Origin: Streptomyces fumanus
Lineage (GTDB): Bacteria; Actinomycetota; Actinomycetes; Streptomycetales; Streptomycetaceae
Assembly (NCBI RefSeq): GCF_014655295.1
Contig: NZ_BNBI01000002.1
Location: 62,001 to 126,000, forward strand
Reading direction: 5' to 3'
DNA: 64,000 bases
Of the stretch, positions 1 through 7,805 are shown in pieces (the first letter of the stretch is position 1; the number at the start of each line of letters is the position of its first letter). The notes below the pieces were generated by a model that saw nothing but the letters and a program-made list of their open reading frames with translations, was not told the DNA's origin and did no database searches. Made by a program: the position numbers and the translations under genes.

Positions 1-784
1 GGATCTCGCGCTGCGCCGGGGTCTGCACCAGCTCGACCAGGGACCGGCCGCCGTCCTCCTCCTCGCCCTCGGGGCGCCCCCCGGCGAGCGTCTGGACGGC
101 CTCGCGGACGCGTTCGAGGACGGTCATCGGGTCGACGTCGGTCTCGTCCAGGAACGACTGGATCTCGCCCCGCAGGTGGTCGCGGAGCCAGGGCACGGCC
201 GTGAACTGGGTGCGGTGGGTCTCCTCGTGCAGGCAGACCCAGAGCCGGAAGTCGTGCGGGTCGACCTCCAGTTCGCGTTCGACGTGGACGATGTTGGGGG
301 CGACCAGGAGCAGCCGGCCGCCGCCGTCGGGCCCGGCGGGCAGGTCGCGGGTGGCGGGGGCGAAGGTCTCGTACTGGCCGAGGACGCGGGAGGACAGGAA
401 GGACAGCAGCATCCCCAGCTCCACGCCGGTGACCTTGCCGCCGACGGCGCCGAGCACCGCGCCGCCCGGGGAGGAGCCGCGGCGCTGCTCCATCTTGTCG
501 AGCAGGGGTTTGAGCAGCTCGCGGAAGCCGGCCACGTTGGCCCGGACCCAGCCGGGCCGGTCGACGACGAGGACGGGGGTGTCGGTGCCCTCCTCGGAGA
601 CCATCCGGGTGAAGGCCCGGACGTGTTCCTCCGAGACCTTGGCGTGCCGGCGGAGTTCCGCGACGACCGCGCGGGCCTCGTCGCGGCTCACCTCCGGGCC
701 CGGCCGTACCAGGCGGGTCGCGGTCGCCACCGCGAGGTTCCAGTCGACCATCCCGGAAGATGCAGCACCACCGATGCTCGTCAT
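1..784 (-). CDS. Zinc-dependent metalloprotease, DUF2342 / F420-biosynthesis-associated family (partial)
   Basis: Reading the minus strand from the ATG at 784 gives a continuous frame that runs off the left edge of the window. The product starts MTSIGGAASSGMVDWNLAVA and carries the zinc-protease helix LHEETHRTQF (an HExxH-type motif) about two thirds into the visible part. This pattern, together with the N-terminal VDWxLAVATATRLVRPGP stretch, is typical of the actinobacterial DUF2342 family, often labelled coenzyme F420 biosynthesis-associated although no enzymatic link to F420 is established. It follows dacB on the same strand after a 65-bp gap, so the two may be co-transcribed. About 261 residues are visible; the C-terminal part is missing because of the window boundary, not because of a mutation. 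Confidence 0.85.
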   Translation of the reverse strand, partial: MTSIGGAASSGMVDWNLAVATATRLVRPGPEVSRDEARAVVAELRRHAKVSEEHVRAFTRMVSEEGTDTPVLVVDRPGWVRANVAGFRELLKPLLDKMEQRRGSSPGGAVLGAVGGKVTGVELGMLLSFLSSRVLGQYETFAPATRDLPAGPDGGGRLLLVAPNIVHVERELEVDPHDFRLWVCLHEETHRTQFTAVPWLRDHLRGEIQSFLDETDVDPMTVLERVREAVQTLAGGRPEGEEEDGGRSLVELVQTPAQREI

Positions 785-849
785 GCGTCAACCGTACGTG
801 AGGCCCGCCGCCGGGGGCAGGCCGTGCGGGTCCCGGGAAACCGGGGCGG

Positions 850-2418
850 TCAGCGGCAGCCGCAGTCGGCGAGGGCGCTCGCCAGGCGGTCCAGGGCTGC
901 CTGGGCGGCCTGGGGGTCGGTGGTCTCCGAGGCGAGGAAGGCGAAGCCGAGGGTCCGGCCGTCCCGGGTGACGACGGTGCCGGCGAGGGTGTTCACGCCG
1001 GTCAGGGTGCCGGTCTTGGCGCGCACCAGCCCGGCGGCGCCGTCGGGGTAGCGGTCGGCGAGGGTGCCGGTGAAGTGGGCGACCGGCAGGCCGGTGAGGG
1101 CGGCGCGCAGGCCGGGCCGGTCGGGGTCGGCGGCGGTGGTGAGCAGCCCGGTGAGCAGGCCGGCGGTGAGGCGGTCGGCGCGGTCCAGGCCGCTGCCGTC
1201 GTGGAACTCGCTGCCCTTGACCGGCAGGCCGAGGTGCTTCAGCCGGGCGGCGAGGGCCGCGGCGCCGCCCGCGAAGTCGGCGCGCTTGCCGGTGGCCACG
1301 GCGGTGTGCCGCAGCAGGGCCTCGGCGAGGTCGTTGTCGCTGTTGGTGAGCATCCGCTCGACCAGCGCGGACAGCGGCGGCGAGGCGACGGTGGCGAGGG
1401 TGTCGGCGCGGCCGGTCGCCTTGGACGGGCCCGGCGGCGTCGCCTTCACGCCGTGCGCGCGCAGCAGCCCGGCGAAGGTGCGGGCGGCGTCGGCCGCGGG
1501 GTCGCTCACCCGCGGGGCGGGGCCGCTGGTGGAGCCGTCGGTGCGGGCCTCGTCGGCCATCAGGGCGGTGACGGGGGCGAGGTTGTCGTTGACCCCGATC
1601 GGGTGCATCTCGGAGCCGGCGTAGAGCGAGGTGTCGTACGACAGCGTCACCCGCCTGACGTCACGTTTCTTCAGGGCGGTGGCGGTCTTGTCGGCGAGGG
1701 TGCGCAGGGAGGCGAGGCCCTTGGCCTTCTTCCGGGCGGTGAGGGTGGGGTCGCCGCCGCCGACCAGCACGAGTTCCCCGGTGTCGGCCTCGTAGGCGGT
1801 ACGGGTGGTCAGGCGGTGGTCGGGGCCCAGGGCGCCGAGGGCGGCGACGGCGGTGGCGATCTTGGTGGTGGAGGCGGGGGTGAGCGGGGTCCCGACGGCG
1901 GTGCCGTACAGGCGCTTTCCGGTGGCGAGGTCGACGACGGAGGCGGCGTGCCGGGCGCCGAGCGCCGGGTCCTCCAGCAGCGGGCCGAGTACGCCGGCCA
2001 GGGCTTCGCCGCGCGGGGCCGCGGGGGCCGGAGCGGAGGTGCCGCCGAGGCCGGCCAGCACGGCGCCGGCGCTGGGCGCGGGCCGGGGCGGTCCCGCCGT
2101 ACCGGGGCCGCGGCCGTGATCTGCGCCACCCGTGTGGTCCAGGGCGACGGCCCGGTCCCGCTCGGCCGTACGCTGACCCGTGGAGTCCCAGGGGCCCGCG
2201 GCGGTCACCACCCCGGCGGCCAGGGCCAGTCCGGCGGTGGCGGCACCCGCGGTGTACTGCCAGGTCTTCGGCCCGGTGAGCCGCGGTGCCGTAGCCCGTG
2301 CGAACCGCGCGACCCGCGGTCCGAGGGCGCGCGCCGCGCGCGTGAGACGCGGACGTACGGCGCCCGCGGCCCGCGCCAGTCGCGGTCTCGCGGCCCGCCA
2401 CGGCCTCAGCTCCGGCAC
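850..2418 (-). CDS. dacB: D-alanyl-D-alanine carboxypeptidase/endopeptidase (PBP4, peptidase S13)
   Basis: The enzyme trims or cleaves D-Ala cross-links in peptidoglycan outside the membrane. All three penicillin-binding motifs are visible: SxxK as STTK (in TPASTTKIATA, about residue 185), SxN as SDN (in TNSDNDLAEALLRH, about residue 365) and KTG (in RAKTGTLTGVN, about residue 470). The N-terminus is unusual. About 50 residues of Arg/Ala/Pro-rich quasi-repeats (PRLARAAG, PRLTRAAR, PRVARFAR, PRLTGPK) precede a single hydrophobic signal-anchor segment. Two GTG codons compete as start: 2424, 3 nt from an AAGGGG box, and 2418, 9 nt from it; I prefer 2418. The gene is divergent from ppa, and the two share an upstream region of about 85 bp. 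Confidence 0.9.
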   Translation of the reverse strand: MPELRPWRAARPRLARAAGAVRPRLTRAARALGPRVARFARATAPRLTGPKTWQYTAGAATAGLALAAGVVTAAGPWDSTGQRTAERDRAVALDHTGGADHGRGPGTAGPPRPAPSAGAVLAGLGGTSAPAPAAPRGEALAGVLGPLLEDPALGARHAASVVDLATGKRLYGTAVGTPLTPASTTKIATAVAALGALGPDHRLTTRTAYEADTGELVLVGGGDPTLTARKKAKGLASLRTLADKTATALKKRDVRRVTLSYDTSLYAGSEMHPIGVNDNLAPVTALMADEARTDGSTSGPAPRVSDPAADAARTFAGLLRAHGVKATPPGPSKATGRADTLATVASPPLSALVERMLTNSDNDLAEALLRHTAVATGKRADFAGGAAALAARLKHLGLPVKGSEFHDGSGLDRADRLTAGLLTGLLTTAADPDRPGLRAALTGLPVAHFTGTLADRYPDGAAGLVRAKTGTLTGVNTLAGTVVTRDGRTLGFAFLASETTDPQAAQAALDRLASALADCGCR

Positions 2419-2503
2419 GACCACCAGCCCCTTTCGCGATCACACACGTGCGTGAGGGACACTTAACCACCAGAACTATGTGCTGATCATGGAGGAGCGT
2501 CCG

Positions 2504-2995
2504 GTGGAGTTCGACGTCACGATCGAGATCCCGAAGGGTTCGCGGAACAAGTACGAGGTGGACCACGAGACCGGTCGTATCCGCCTGGACCGCCGCCTGT
2601 TCACCTCGACCGCCTACCCGACCGACTACGGCTTCGTCGAGAACACCCTCGGCGAGGACGGCGACCCGCTGGACGCGCTGGTCATCCTCGACGAGCCGAC
2701 GTTCCCGGGCTGCCTGATCCGCTGCCGCGCGATCGGCATGTTCCGGATGACGGACGAGGCCGGCGGCGACGACAAGCTGCTGTGCGTCCCGGCGACCGAC
2801 CCGCGCGTGGAGCACCTGCGCGACATCCACCACGTGTCGGAGTTCGACCGCCTGGAGATCCAGCACTTCTTCGAGGTCTACAAGGACCTGGAGCCCGGCA
2901 AGTCGGTCGAGGGCGCCAACTGGGTGGGCCGTACGGACGCCGAGGCCGAGATCGAGCGTTCCTACAAGCGCTTCAAGGAGCAGGGCGGCCACTGA
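2504..2995 (+). CDS. ppa: Inorganic pyrophosphatase (soluble, family I)
   Basis: This cytoplasmic enzyme hydrolyses pyrophosphate to two phosphates and so pulls biosynthetic reactions forward. The protein begins [20 protein letters not shown] and contains the family signature [11 protein letters not shown] with its metal-binding aspartates, plus [16 protein letters not shown] and the KR tail. At 163 residues it has the normal bacterial length. The start is the GTG at 2504, preceded by GGAGGAG at 2491-2497 with 6-nt spacing; an in-frame GTG at 2480 would add eight residues that are not part of the family fold. A strong hairpin follows the stop. A second, membrane-bound pyrophosphatase (hppA) lies at 42 kb. 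Confidence 0.97.
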   Translation: MEFDVTIEIPKGSRNKYEVDHETGRIRLDRRLFTSTAYPTDYGFVENTLGEDGDPLDALVILDEPTFPGCLIRCRAIGMFRMTDEAGGDDKLLCVPATDPRVEHLRDIHHVSEFDRLEIQHFFEVYKDLEPGKSVEGANWVGRTDAEAEIERSYKRFKEQGGH

Positions 2996-3020
2996 GCCCT
3001 CCGCCACCCCTGTCGCCGAC

Positions 3021-3046
3021 GGGCCGCACGCCTTCGCGTGCGGCCC
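3021..3046 (+). terminator. Rho-independent-type terminator after ppa
   Basis: A perfect 10-bp stem, GGGCCGCACG (3021-3030) with CGTGCGGCCC (3037-3046), encloses a 6-nt CCTTCG loop. It lies 25 bp after the ppa stop codon and is followed by GTTCGCGTTT, a weakly T-rich tail as is usual in Streptomyces. Confidence 0.75.
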
Positions 3047-3110
3047 GTTCGCGTTTGGGTGCGCATACTGAGGGTTACTGGATCTTGTGGTCGTAGGGAG
3101 CAAGGAGCAC

Positions 3111-4820
3111 GTGACGGACGCGGAGGACCGCAAGCCGCGGTCGGACGAGGCCAGAAGCGGCTACCGCCAGCCCGGCGGGGTCGCGGCCCCGGCCGACGGC
3201 GAGTCGTCGACGACGTCCGAGTTCGCGCTGCCGCAGGGGCTGGCGGTCCCCCGGTCGGGCGCGAGCGAGTCCGAGACGACATCGGAGTTCGCCCTGCCCG
3301 AGGGGCTGGACGTGTCCCATCCGGGCGCGGAGCCCGAGGGCTCGGCGTTCAGCACCCCGGCCGCCTACAGCCCGCAGCACGCCCCCTCCGCCGTCACCCC
3401 GCCGGCCGGCACACCCGCGGTGAACCTCGCCAAGGACGTGCCCTGGCAGGACCGGATGCGCACGATGCTGCGGATGCCGGTGACCGAGCGGCCCGCCCCG
3501 GAGACCCCGCAGCGCCACGACGACGACACCGGACCCGCCGTGCCGAGGGTGCTCGACCTCACGCTGCGTATCGGCGAGCTGCTGCTCGCGGGCGGCGAGG
3601 GGGCCGAGGACGTGGAGGCCGCGATGTTCGCGGTCTGCCGCTCGTACGGTCTGGACCGCTGCGAGCCGACCGTCACCTTCACGCTGCTGTCCGTCTCCCA
3701 CCAGCCGTCGCTGGTGGAGGACCCGGTGACGGCCTCGCGGACGGTACGCCGCCGGGGCACCGACTACACCCGGCTCGCGGCCGTCTTCCGGCTGGTGGAC
3801 GACCTCAGCGACCCGGACACGCACATCTCGCTGGAGGAGGCGTACCGGCGGCTGGCGGAGATCCGCCGCAACCGGCACCCGTACCCGACCTGGGTGCTGA
3901 CCTCGGCCAGCGGTCTGCTGGCGGGCGCGGCCTCGCTGCTGGTCGGCGGTGACGCGATCGTGTTCGTGGCGGCGCTGCTCGGCGCGATGCTGGGCGACCG
4001 GCTGGCGTGGCTGTGCGCGGGGCGCGGGCTGCCGGAGTTCTACCAGTTCGCGGTGGCCGCGATGCCGCCGGCCGCGATCGGGATCGCGCTGACGCTGACG
4101 CACGTGGAGGTGAAGGCGTCGGCGGTGATCACCGGTGGGCTGTTCGCGCTGCTGCCGGGGCGGGCGCTGGTCGCGGGGGTGCAGGACGGTCTGACCGGCT
4201 TCTACATCACCGCCTCCGCGCGGCTGCTGGAGGTGCTGTACTTCTTCGTCAGCATCGTCGCCGGGGTGCTGCTGGTGCTGTACTTCGGCGTCCAGCTCGG
4301 CGCCAAGCTCAACCCGGACGCGGCGCTGGGCACCGGCGACCAGCCGGTCGTGCAGATCATCGCCTCGATGCTGCTGTCGCTGGCCTTCGCCGTGCTGCTC
4401 CAGCAGGAGCGGTCCACCGTGCTGGCGGTGACCCTCAACGGGGGCGTGGCGTGGTGCGTGTACGGCGCGATGCACTACGCGGGCGATATCTCGCCGGTGG
4501 CGTCCACGGCCGCGGCGGCGGGGCTGGTGGGGCTGTTCGGCCAGCTCATGTCGCGGTACCGGTTCGCCTCCGCGCTGCCCTACACGACGGCGGCGATCGG
4601 GCCGCTGCTGCCGGGGTCGGCGACGTACTTCGGGCTGCTGGCGATCGCGCAGAGCGAGGTGGACCGGGGGCTGGTGTCGCTGACGAAGGCGGTGGCGCTG
4701 GCGATGGCGATCGCCATCGGGGTGAACCTCGGGTCGGAGATCTCGCGGCTGTTTTTGAAGGTGCCGGGGAGTGCGAGTGCGGAGGGGCGGCGGGCGGCCA
4801 AGCGGACGCGGGGGTTTTAG
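3111..4820 (+). CDS. ThrE-family threonine/serine exporter (10-TM integral membrane protein)
   Basis: The C-terminal two thirds match the fused ThrE architecture: a cytosolic DUF1212-type domain (VLDLTLRIGELLLAGGEGAEDVEAAMFAVCRSYGL) followed by about ten membrane helices in two blocks (for example GLLAGAASLLVGGDAIVFVAALLGAMLGDRLAWL and VSIVAGVLLVLYFGVQLGAKLNPDAALGTGDQ). Characterised relatives export threonine and serine by proton antiport; the substrate here is inferred. About 120 N-terminal residues are low-complexity and carry a duplicated TTSEFALP-GL block. The start is uncertain: GTG at 3111 has AAGGAG close by (3102-3107), and an upstream GTG at 3087 is also open. It is convergent with the DedA gene, with a bidirectional hairpin between them. 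Confidence 0.85.
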   Translation: MTDAEDRKPRSDEARSGYRQPGGVAAPADGESSTTSEFALPQGLAVPRSGASESETTSEFALPEGLDVSHPGAEPEGSAFSTPAAYSPQHAPSAVTPPAGTPAVNLAKDVPWQDRMRTMLRMPVTERPAPETPQRHDDDTGPAVPRVLDLTLRIGELLLAGGEGAEDVEAAMFAVCRSYGLDRCEPTVTFTLLSVSHQPSLVEDPVTASRTVRRRGTDYTRLAAVFRLVDDLSDPDTHISLEEAYRRLAEIRRNRHPYPTWVLTSASGLLAGAASLLVGGDAIVFVAALLGAMLGDRLAWLCAGRGLPEFYQFAVAAMPPAAIGIALTLTHVEVKASAVITGGLFALLPGRALVAGVQDGLTGFYITASARLLEVLYFFVSIVAGVLLVLYFGVQLGAKLNPDAALGTGDQPVVQIIASMLLSLAFAVLLQQERSTVLAVTLNGGVAWCVYGAMHYAGDISPVASTAAAAGLVGLFGQLMSRYRFASALPYTTAAIGPLLPGSATYFGLLAIAQSEVDRGLVSLTKAVALAMAIAIGVNLGSEISRLFLKVPGSASAEGRRAAKRTRGF

Positions 4821-4897
4821 CCGGGCGCGTCCCTGGCGGGGGGCGCCTTAGGGGCGGGGGGCGGTGTGCGTCGGCGGGTGCGGGTGCATCGTGGCTT

Positions 4898-4930
4898 GTC
4901 GCGCAGTTCCCCGCGCCCCTTTGGGGGCGC
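4898..4930. terminator. Bidirectional hairpin in a common Streptomyces intergenic element
   Basis: The stretch GTCGCGCAGTTCCCCGCGCC runs into a hairpin, GCGCCCC (4913-4919) with GGGGCGC (4924-4930). It sits between the convergent ThrE and DedA genes. From memory, CGCGCAGTTCCCCGCGCCCC is one of the most frequent intergenic sequences in Streptomyces genomes, usually found as a terminator-like palindrome at convergent gene ends. Confidence 0.7.
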
Positions 4931-4933
4931 TGG

Positions 4934-5740
4934 TCAGTAGCCCTGGTTGTTGTACGGGTACTGGTCGTTGTTCTGGTGGTAGGGCTGCTGGGGGTACTGC
5001 TGGGCGTAGGGCTGCTGCTGGGGGTGCTGGTAGGGGTCGATGCGGCGGAGCTGGGTGGTGGCCTGGTCCGTCATCGGGTACGGGGGCTGCGGGGCCGCCG
5101 GGGGCGGGGTCGCGGCGGCGCGCTTCTTCTTGGCGCGCTCGCGGAGGTACTCGATGGCGATCGGGACGACCGAGACCAGGACGATCAGGACGAGGATCGC
5201 CTCGACGTTGGTCCGGATCAACTCGATCTGGCCGAGCCAGTAGCCCGCGAGGGTCACGCCCGTGCCCCAGGCGACACCGCCGATCACGTTGAACGTGAGG
5301 AAGGTGCGGTACTTCATGCGGCCGGCGCCCGCCACGATGGGGGCGAAGGTGCGCACGATCGGCACGAAGCGGGCCAGCACGATCGCCTTGGGACCGTACT
5401 TCTCCATGAACTCGTGGGCCTTCTCCAGGTTCTCCTGCTTGAAGAGTCTGGAGTTGGGGCGGCTGAAGAGCCTGGGACCGAAGAACTTGCCGATCATGTA
5501 GCCCACTTGGTCACCGAGGACGGCGGCCAGCACGATCAGGGCGCACACCAGCCACAGCGGCTGGCTGATGTACTGGCCCTGGGCCACGAACAGGCCCGCG
5601 GTGAACAGCAGCGAGTCGCCGGGCAGGAACGCGAAGAGTCCGGACTCGGCGAAGACGATCAGCAGGATGCCGGCGAGGCTGAAGGTCTCGATCAGGTAGT
5701 CCGGGCTCAGCCACTCGGGGCCGAGCGCAAGCGTGGTCAC
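4934..5740 (-). CDS. DedA family integral membrane protein with Gln/Tyr/Pro-rich tail
   Basis: DedA/SNARE-associated proteins are membrane proteins; members have been linked to undecaprenyl-phosphate or phospholipid flipping and to proton-motive-force homeostasis. The core shows the family features ESGLFAFLPGDSLLFTAGL, GDQVGYMIGK, and the conserved FVPIVRTFAPIVAGAGRMKYRTFLTFNVIGG with its functional arginines. The start is the GTG at 5740 (VTTLALGPEW), with AGGAG at 5751-5755. About 60 C-terminal residues form an unusual hydrophilic tail rich in Gln, Tyr, Pro and Asn, ending NNDQYPYNNQGY. The tail looks disordered and is predicted to be cytoplasmic. The length is 268 residues, against about 200-220 for the plain family. 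Confidence 0.92.
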   Translation of the reverse strand: MTTLALGPEWLSPDYLIETFSLAGILLIVFAESGLFAFLPGDSLLFTAGLFVAQGQYISQPLWLVCALIVLAAVLGDQVGYMIGKFFGPRLFSRPNSRLFKQENLEKAHEFMEKYGPKAIVLARFVPIVRTFAPIVAGAGRMKYRTFLTFNVIGGVAWGTGVTLAGYWLGQIELIRTNVEAILVLIVLVSVVPIAIEYLRERAKKKRAAATPPPAAPQPPYPMTDQATTQLRRIDPYQHPQQQPYAQQYPQQPYHQNNDQYPYNNQGY

Positions 5741-5900
5741 GGGTTTGTGGCTCCTGCACTGGGGGGTGGGCGGGGGCTGGCTGCCCAAACGTACAACGCA
5801 GCCGTAGGGGCCCAGGTTCCATGGGGGTACCCAGCATGCCCTGTGTGGTGCCCGTGGGAAACCTGGGGACCGCGCCCGGCCCCCCGCCACGCCCCCGGTG

Positions 5901-6740
5901 TCAGGCCGCCGCCAGGGCCTCGGCGGCCGGTCCGGGCCGCTGCTCGTTCCGGGCGAAGACGTAGAGCAGCGCCGGGTGGGTGGCGCCGAAGGCCAGTACG
6001 AAGCGGTTGAGCCCCATGAACTGGCCGATCCCGAGGTGGAACAGGGTCATCGAGCCGAGGTAGGCCCGGGCCGCGGGCTTGGGCAGTACGAAGACCAGCG
6101 GGAAGGACACCTCCGCGGCGATCGTGCCCCAGGTCACCAGCCTGCCCAGCAGCGGGTACCGGTGGACCAGACGGTAGACGCGCTGGTCGCCGTAGTTGTG
6201 GGTGCGGATGACCCCGGTGAACGCCTCGCCGCTGAGCCAGACCGGGGAGACCAGCTTGACCACGCCGGAGGCCACGTAGGAGATGGTCGTCTCCAGGGCC
6301 AGCGCGCGCATGGCCACATCACGGGCCTGCTCGCCGTCCTTGAAGGTGCCGGTCGCCGCGAGGACGACGTTGATCACCTGCTGGAGCTGGTCGGCGCCGT
6401 CGCCGCCGAAGGGGGAGCGGACCCGTCCGGCCGCGCCCGTCACCGCCAGGACGGCGCTGCCCGCCGTGCGGACCGCGCGCTTGTGGCCCCAGATCAGCGT
6501 GGCGGCGGAAGCACCCGCCTGGATGCCGTAGAGGGCGACGGCCGCCTTCTTGGACTCCAGGGCGCGGGTCAGCCGGGGAAAGCGTCTGGCGAACTTGGGG
6601 CGGGTGTTCGCCACCTGGCCGCTCAGCATTTCGCCGTCTTCGAACTTGCGCGACTGGCTCAGCATTTCCAGTGCGGAGACCAGCGTACCCAGCGAGGCCA
6701 CTCGGCGTGCCGTGACCTCGGGCGGAGCGCTGAGGAACAT
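5901..6740 (-). CDS. HTTM-type membrane protein of the linaridin-like cluster (LinH-like candidate)
   Basis: This 279-residue protein has several hydrophobic helices (AVALYGIQAGASAATLIWGH; ALALETTISYVASGVVKLVS; RLVTWGTIAAEVSFPLVFVLP; GSMTLFHLGIGQFMGLNRFVLAFGATHPALLYVF). It resembles the horizontally transferred transmembrane (HTTM, vitamin K carboxylase-like) fold, including the GIGQFMGLNRF loop. Linaridin clusters carry a hydrophobic pair, called CypH and CypL in cypemycin, which is required for modification; from memory the H member has partial HTTM similarity. I infer that this is the H-type component acting on the peptide encoded just upstream. It starts 139 bp after the precursor stop, behind a hairpin that could lower its expression relative to the precursor. 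The exact equivalence to CypH is not proven here. Confidence 0.65.
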   Translation of the reverse strand: MFLSAPPEVTARRVASLGTLVSALEMLSQSRKFEDGEMLSGQVANTRPKFARRFPRLTRALESKKAAVALYGIQAGASAATLIWGHKRAVRTAGSAVLAVTGAAGRVRSPFGGDGADQLQQVINVVLAATGTFKDGEQARDVAMRALALETTISYVASGVVKLVSPVWLSGEAFTGVIRTHNYGDQRVYRLVHRYPLLGRLVTWGTIAAEVSFPLVFVLPKPAARAYLGSMTLFHLGIGQFMGLNRFVLAFGATHPALLYVFARNEQRPGPAAEALAAA

Positions 6741-6790
6741 GGATGGGTGCTCCCGTTGGTGTGAGGCGAGTACGGTGGACCGGAAGAAAC

Positions 6791-6827
6791 GGCGGCACGG
6801 TATGCGTATCGGGCGTACCGTGCCGCC
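6791..6827 (-). terminator. Hairpin between precursor peptide gene and HTTM gene (terminator/attenuator)
   Basis: A perfect 12-bp inverted repeat, GGCGGCACGGTA (6791-6802) and TACCGTGCCGCC (6816-6827), has a 13-nt loop. It lies 53 bp downstream of the precursor stop on the minus strand and is followed there by GTTTCTTCC. In RiPP operons a leaky hairpin directly after the precursor is a common way to make more precursor than enzyme. Confidence 0.7.
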
Positions 6828-6879
6828 GTCTTCTACCTAGGGGTCAGGCGGGGCCGGCGAGATGGGGCCGGCCGCCCGG

Positions 6880-7062
6880 TCAGCCCGCGAGGTCGTTCGT
6901 GATCTCGTTCAGCGCGTACGCGGTCGCGCAGGTCACGGCGACGCCCTCGGGGGTGGCGAGGGTGGCCAGCGGGGTGAGCATGGTGGGGGTCGCGTCGTTG
7001 CCGATACGGCCCGGCTGCACGTCCGCCAGCTCGGTGTTGGCGAAGTCGGCCACAAGAGACAT
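6880..7062 (-). CDS. Linaridin-type RiPP precursor peptide (60 aa)
   Basis: The peptide begins MSLVADFANTELADVQPG. Residues 7-28 (FANTELADVQPG through ATPTM) align without gaps with my recollection of the cypemycin precursor (FANTVLSAAAPG through ETPAM): F-A-N-T-x-L, then PG four residues later, then TPxM at the leader-core junction. On this model the core is residues 29-60. It holds six Thr (30, 34, 37, 44, 47, 55) that could become dehydrobutyrine, one Cys at 45, and a PEGVA motif at 38-42, which recalls the pegvadin linaridins. There is no C-terminal Cys, so no aminovinyl-cysteine ring is expected, and no CypD-like decarboxylase is present. The start ATG has an upstream GAGGAAG. Core boundaries and product are inferred. 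Confidence 0.85.
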   Translation of the reverse strand: MSLVADFANTELADVQPGRIGNDATPTMLTPLATLATPEGVAVTCATAYALNEITNDLAG

Positions 7063-7071
7063 TGCTTCCTC

Positions 7072-7116
7072 TTTCTCTGGTTTCTCTGGTTTCTCTGGTT
7101 CTTCTGGTTTCTCTGG
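7072..7116 (-). repeat. Five 9-bp purine-rich tandem repeats in the precursor 5' leader
   Basis: On the plus strand TTTCTCTGG occurs at 7072-7080, 7081-7089, 7090-7098 and 7108-7116, with an imperfect TTCTTCTGG copy at 7099-7107. In the direction of the precursor gene this reads CCAGAGAAA repeated, ending 9 bp before its start codon and merging into the GAGGAAG ribosome binding site. Confidence 0.9.
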
Positions 7117-7223
7117 GTTTTTCTTTTCGGGTCTCCAGCCGTTCGGCGGGAGGGCGCGGACTCACGCGGCAGCGGAGTGCCGGGTGAGCGCGCGGCTTCC
7201 GGTCGAGGGGGCTGGTCGACGGG

Positions 7224-7805
7224 TCAGGCGGCGGCCCGGTAGGGGGCGCCGGCCGGGGTGACGTCCCCGTCCAGCGGGAATTCCAGGGAGACGAAGACGG
7301 GCTCGATCTGCCGGTCCTCGGGGCTGGTGGGGTAGGAGTGCAGCAGCATGAACTGGCTGTGCGAGGCGCCCTCGGCGTGCGGCAGGTGCATCTGGATGTA
7401 GCGGGCCAGCAGCCGGTACCCGGAGGCGGTGGTCACCGGGAGCACCGCCGAGCCGAAGGCGACCGCCTGGGCCAGGGTGTGCTGGGTGGCGTCGAACAGG
7501 GCCTTGGGGCTGCGGTTGCGCGCGTTCCAGGCCAGCGCGTACCAGGGGCGGTCCTGCACGATCGGGACCTCGGTCCACTCGCCGGGCCGGCCGTCGGTGA
7601 GGTCGCGGTAGAGCAGGTGGTTGTCCTTGATGCCGGGGTTGGGGCCGAAGAAGCGCCAGTTCGGCGTCGGGATGCGGAACTTGCCGCGGCGCAGCAGGCC
7701 GTCGAAGCGCTGCTCGGGGACCTGAGCCACGGCGGTCGCGACCAGCCACGCGGCGATCGACGTGGTGACGGCGGCGGTCTTCACGTACTCGGTCGAGATT
7801 TTCAT
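7224..7805 (-). CDS. Membrane-anchored cluster protein (possible LinL-type partner / DUF5819-like)
   Basis: This 193-residue protein has one N-terminal hydrophobic segment (VTTSIAAWLVATAVAQV) followed by a soluble domain that is probably extracytoplasmic. The stretch NWRFFGPNPGIKDNHLLYRDL resembles the W-R-F-F-x-PNP block of DUF5819-like proteins, which often accompany HTTM proteins in actinomycetes. Its start codon overlaps the hydrolase stop (ATGA), so it is translationally coupled, and the precursor gene follows 161 bp later. By position and by pairing with an HTTM protein it could be the L partner of the linaridin H/L pair. That is inference; I recognise no catalytic motif. Confidence 0.7.
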   Translation of the reverse strand: MKISTEYVKTAAVTTSIAAWLVATAVAQVPEQRFDGLLRRGKFRIPTPNWRFFGPNPGIKDNHLLYRDLTDGRPGEWTEVPIVQDRPWYALAWNARNRSPKALFDATQHTLAQAVAFGSAVLPVTTASGYRLLARYIQMHLPHAEGASHSQFMLLHSYPTSPEDRQIEPVFVSLEFPLDGDVTPAGAPYRAAA

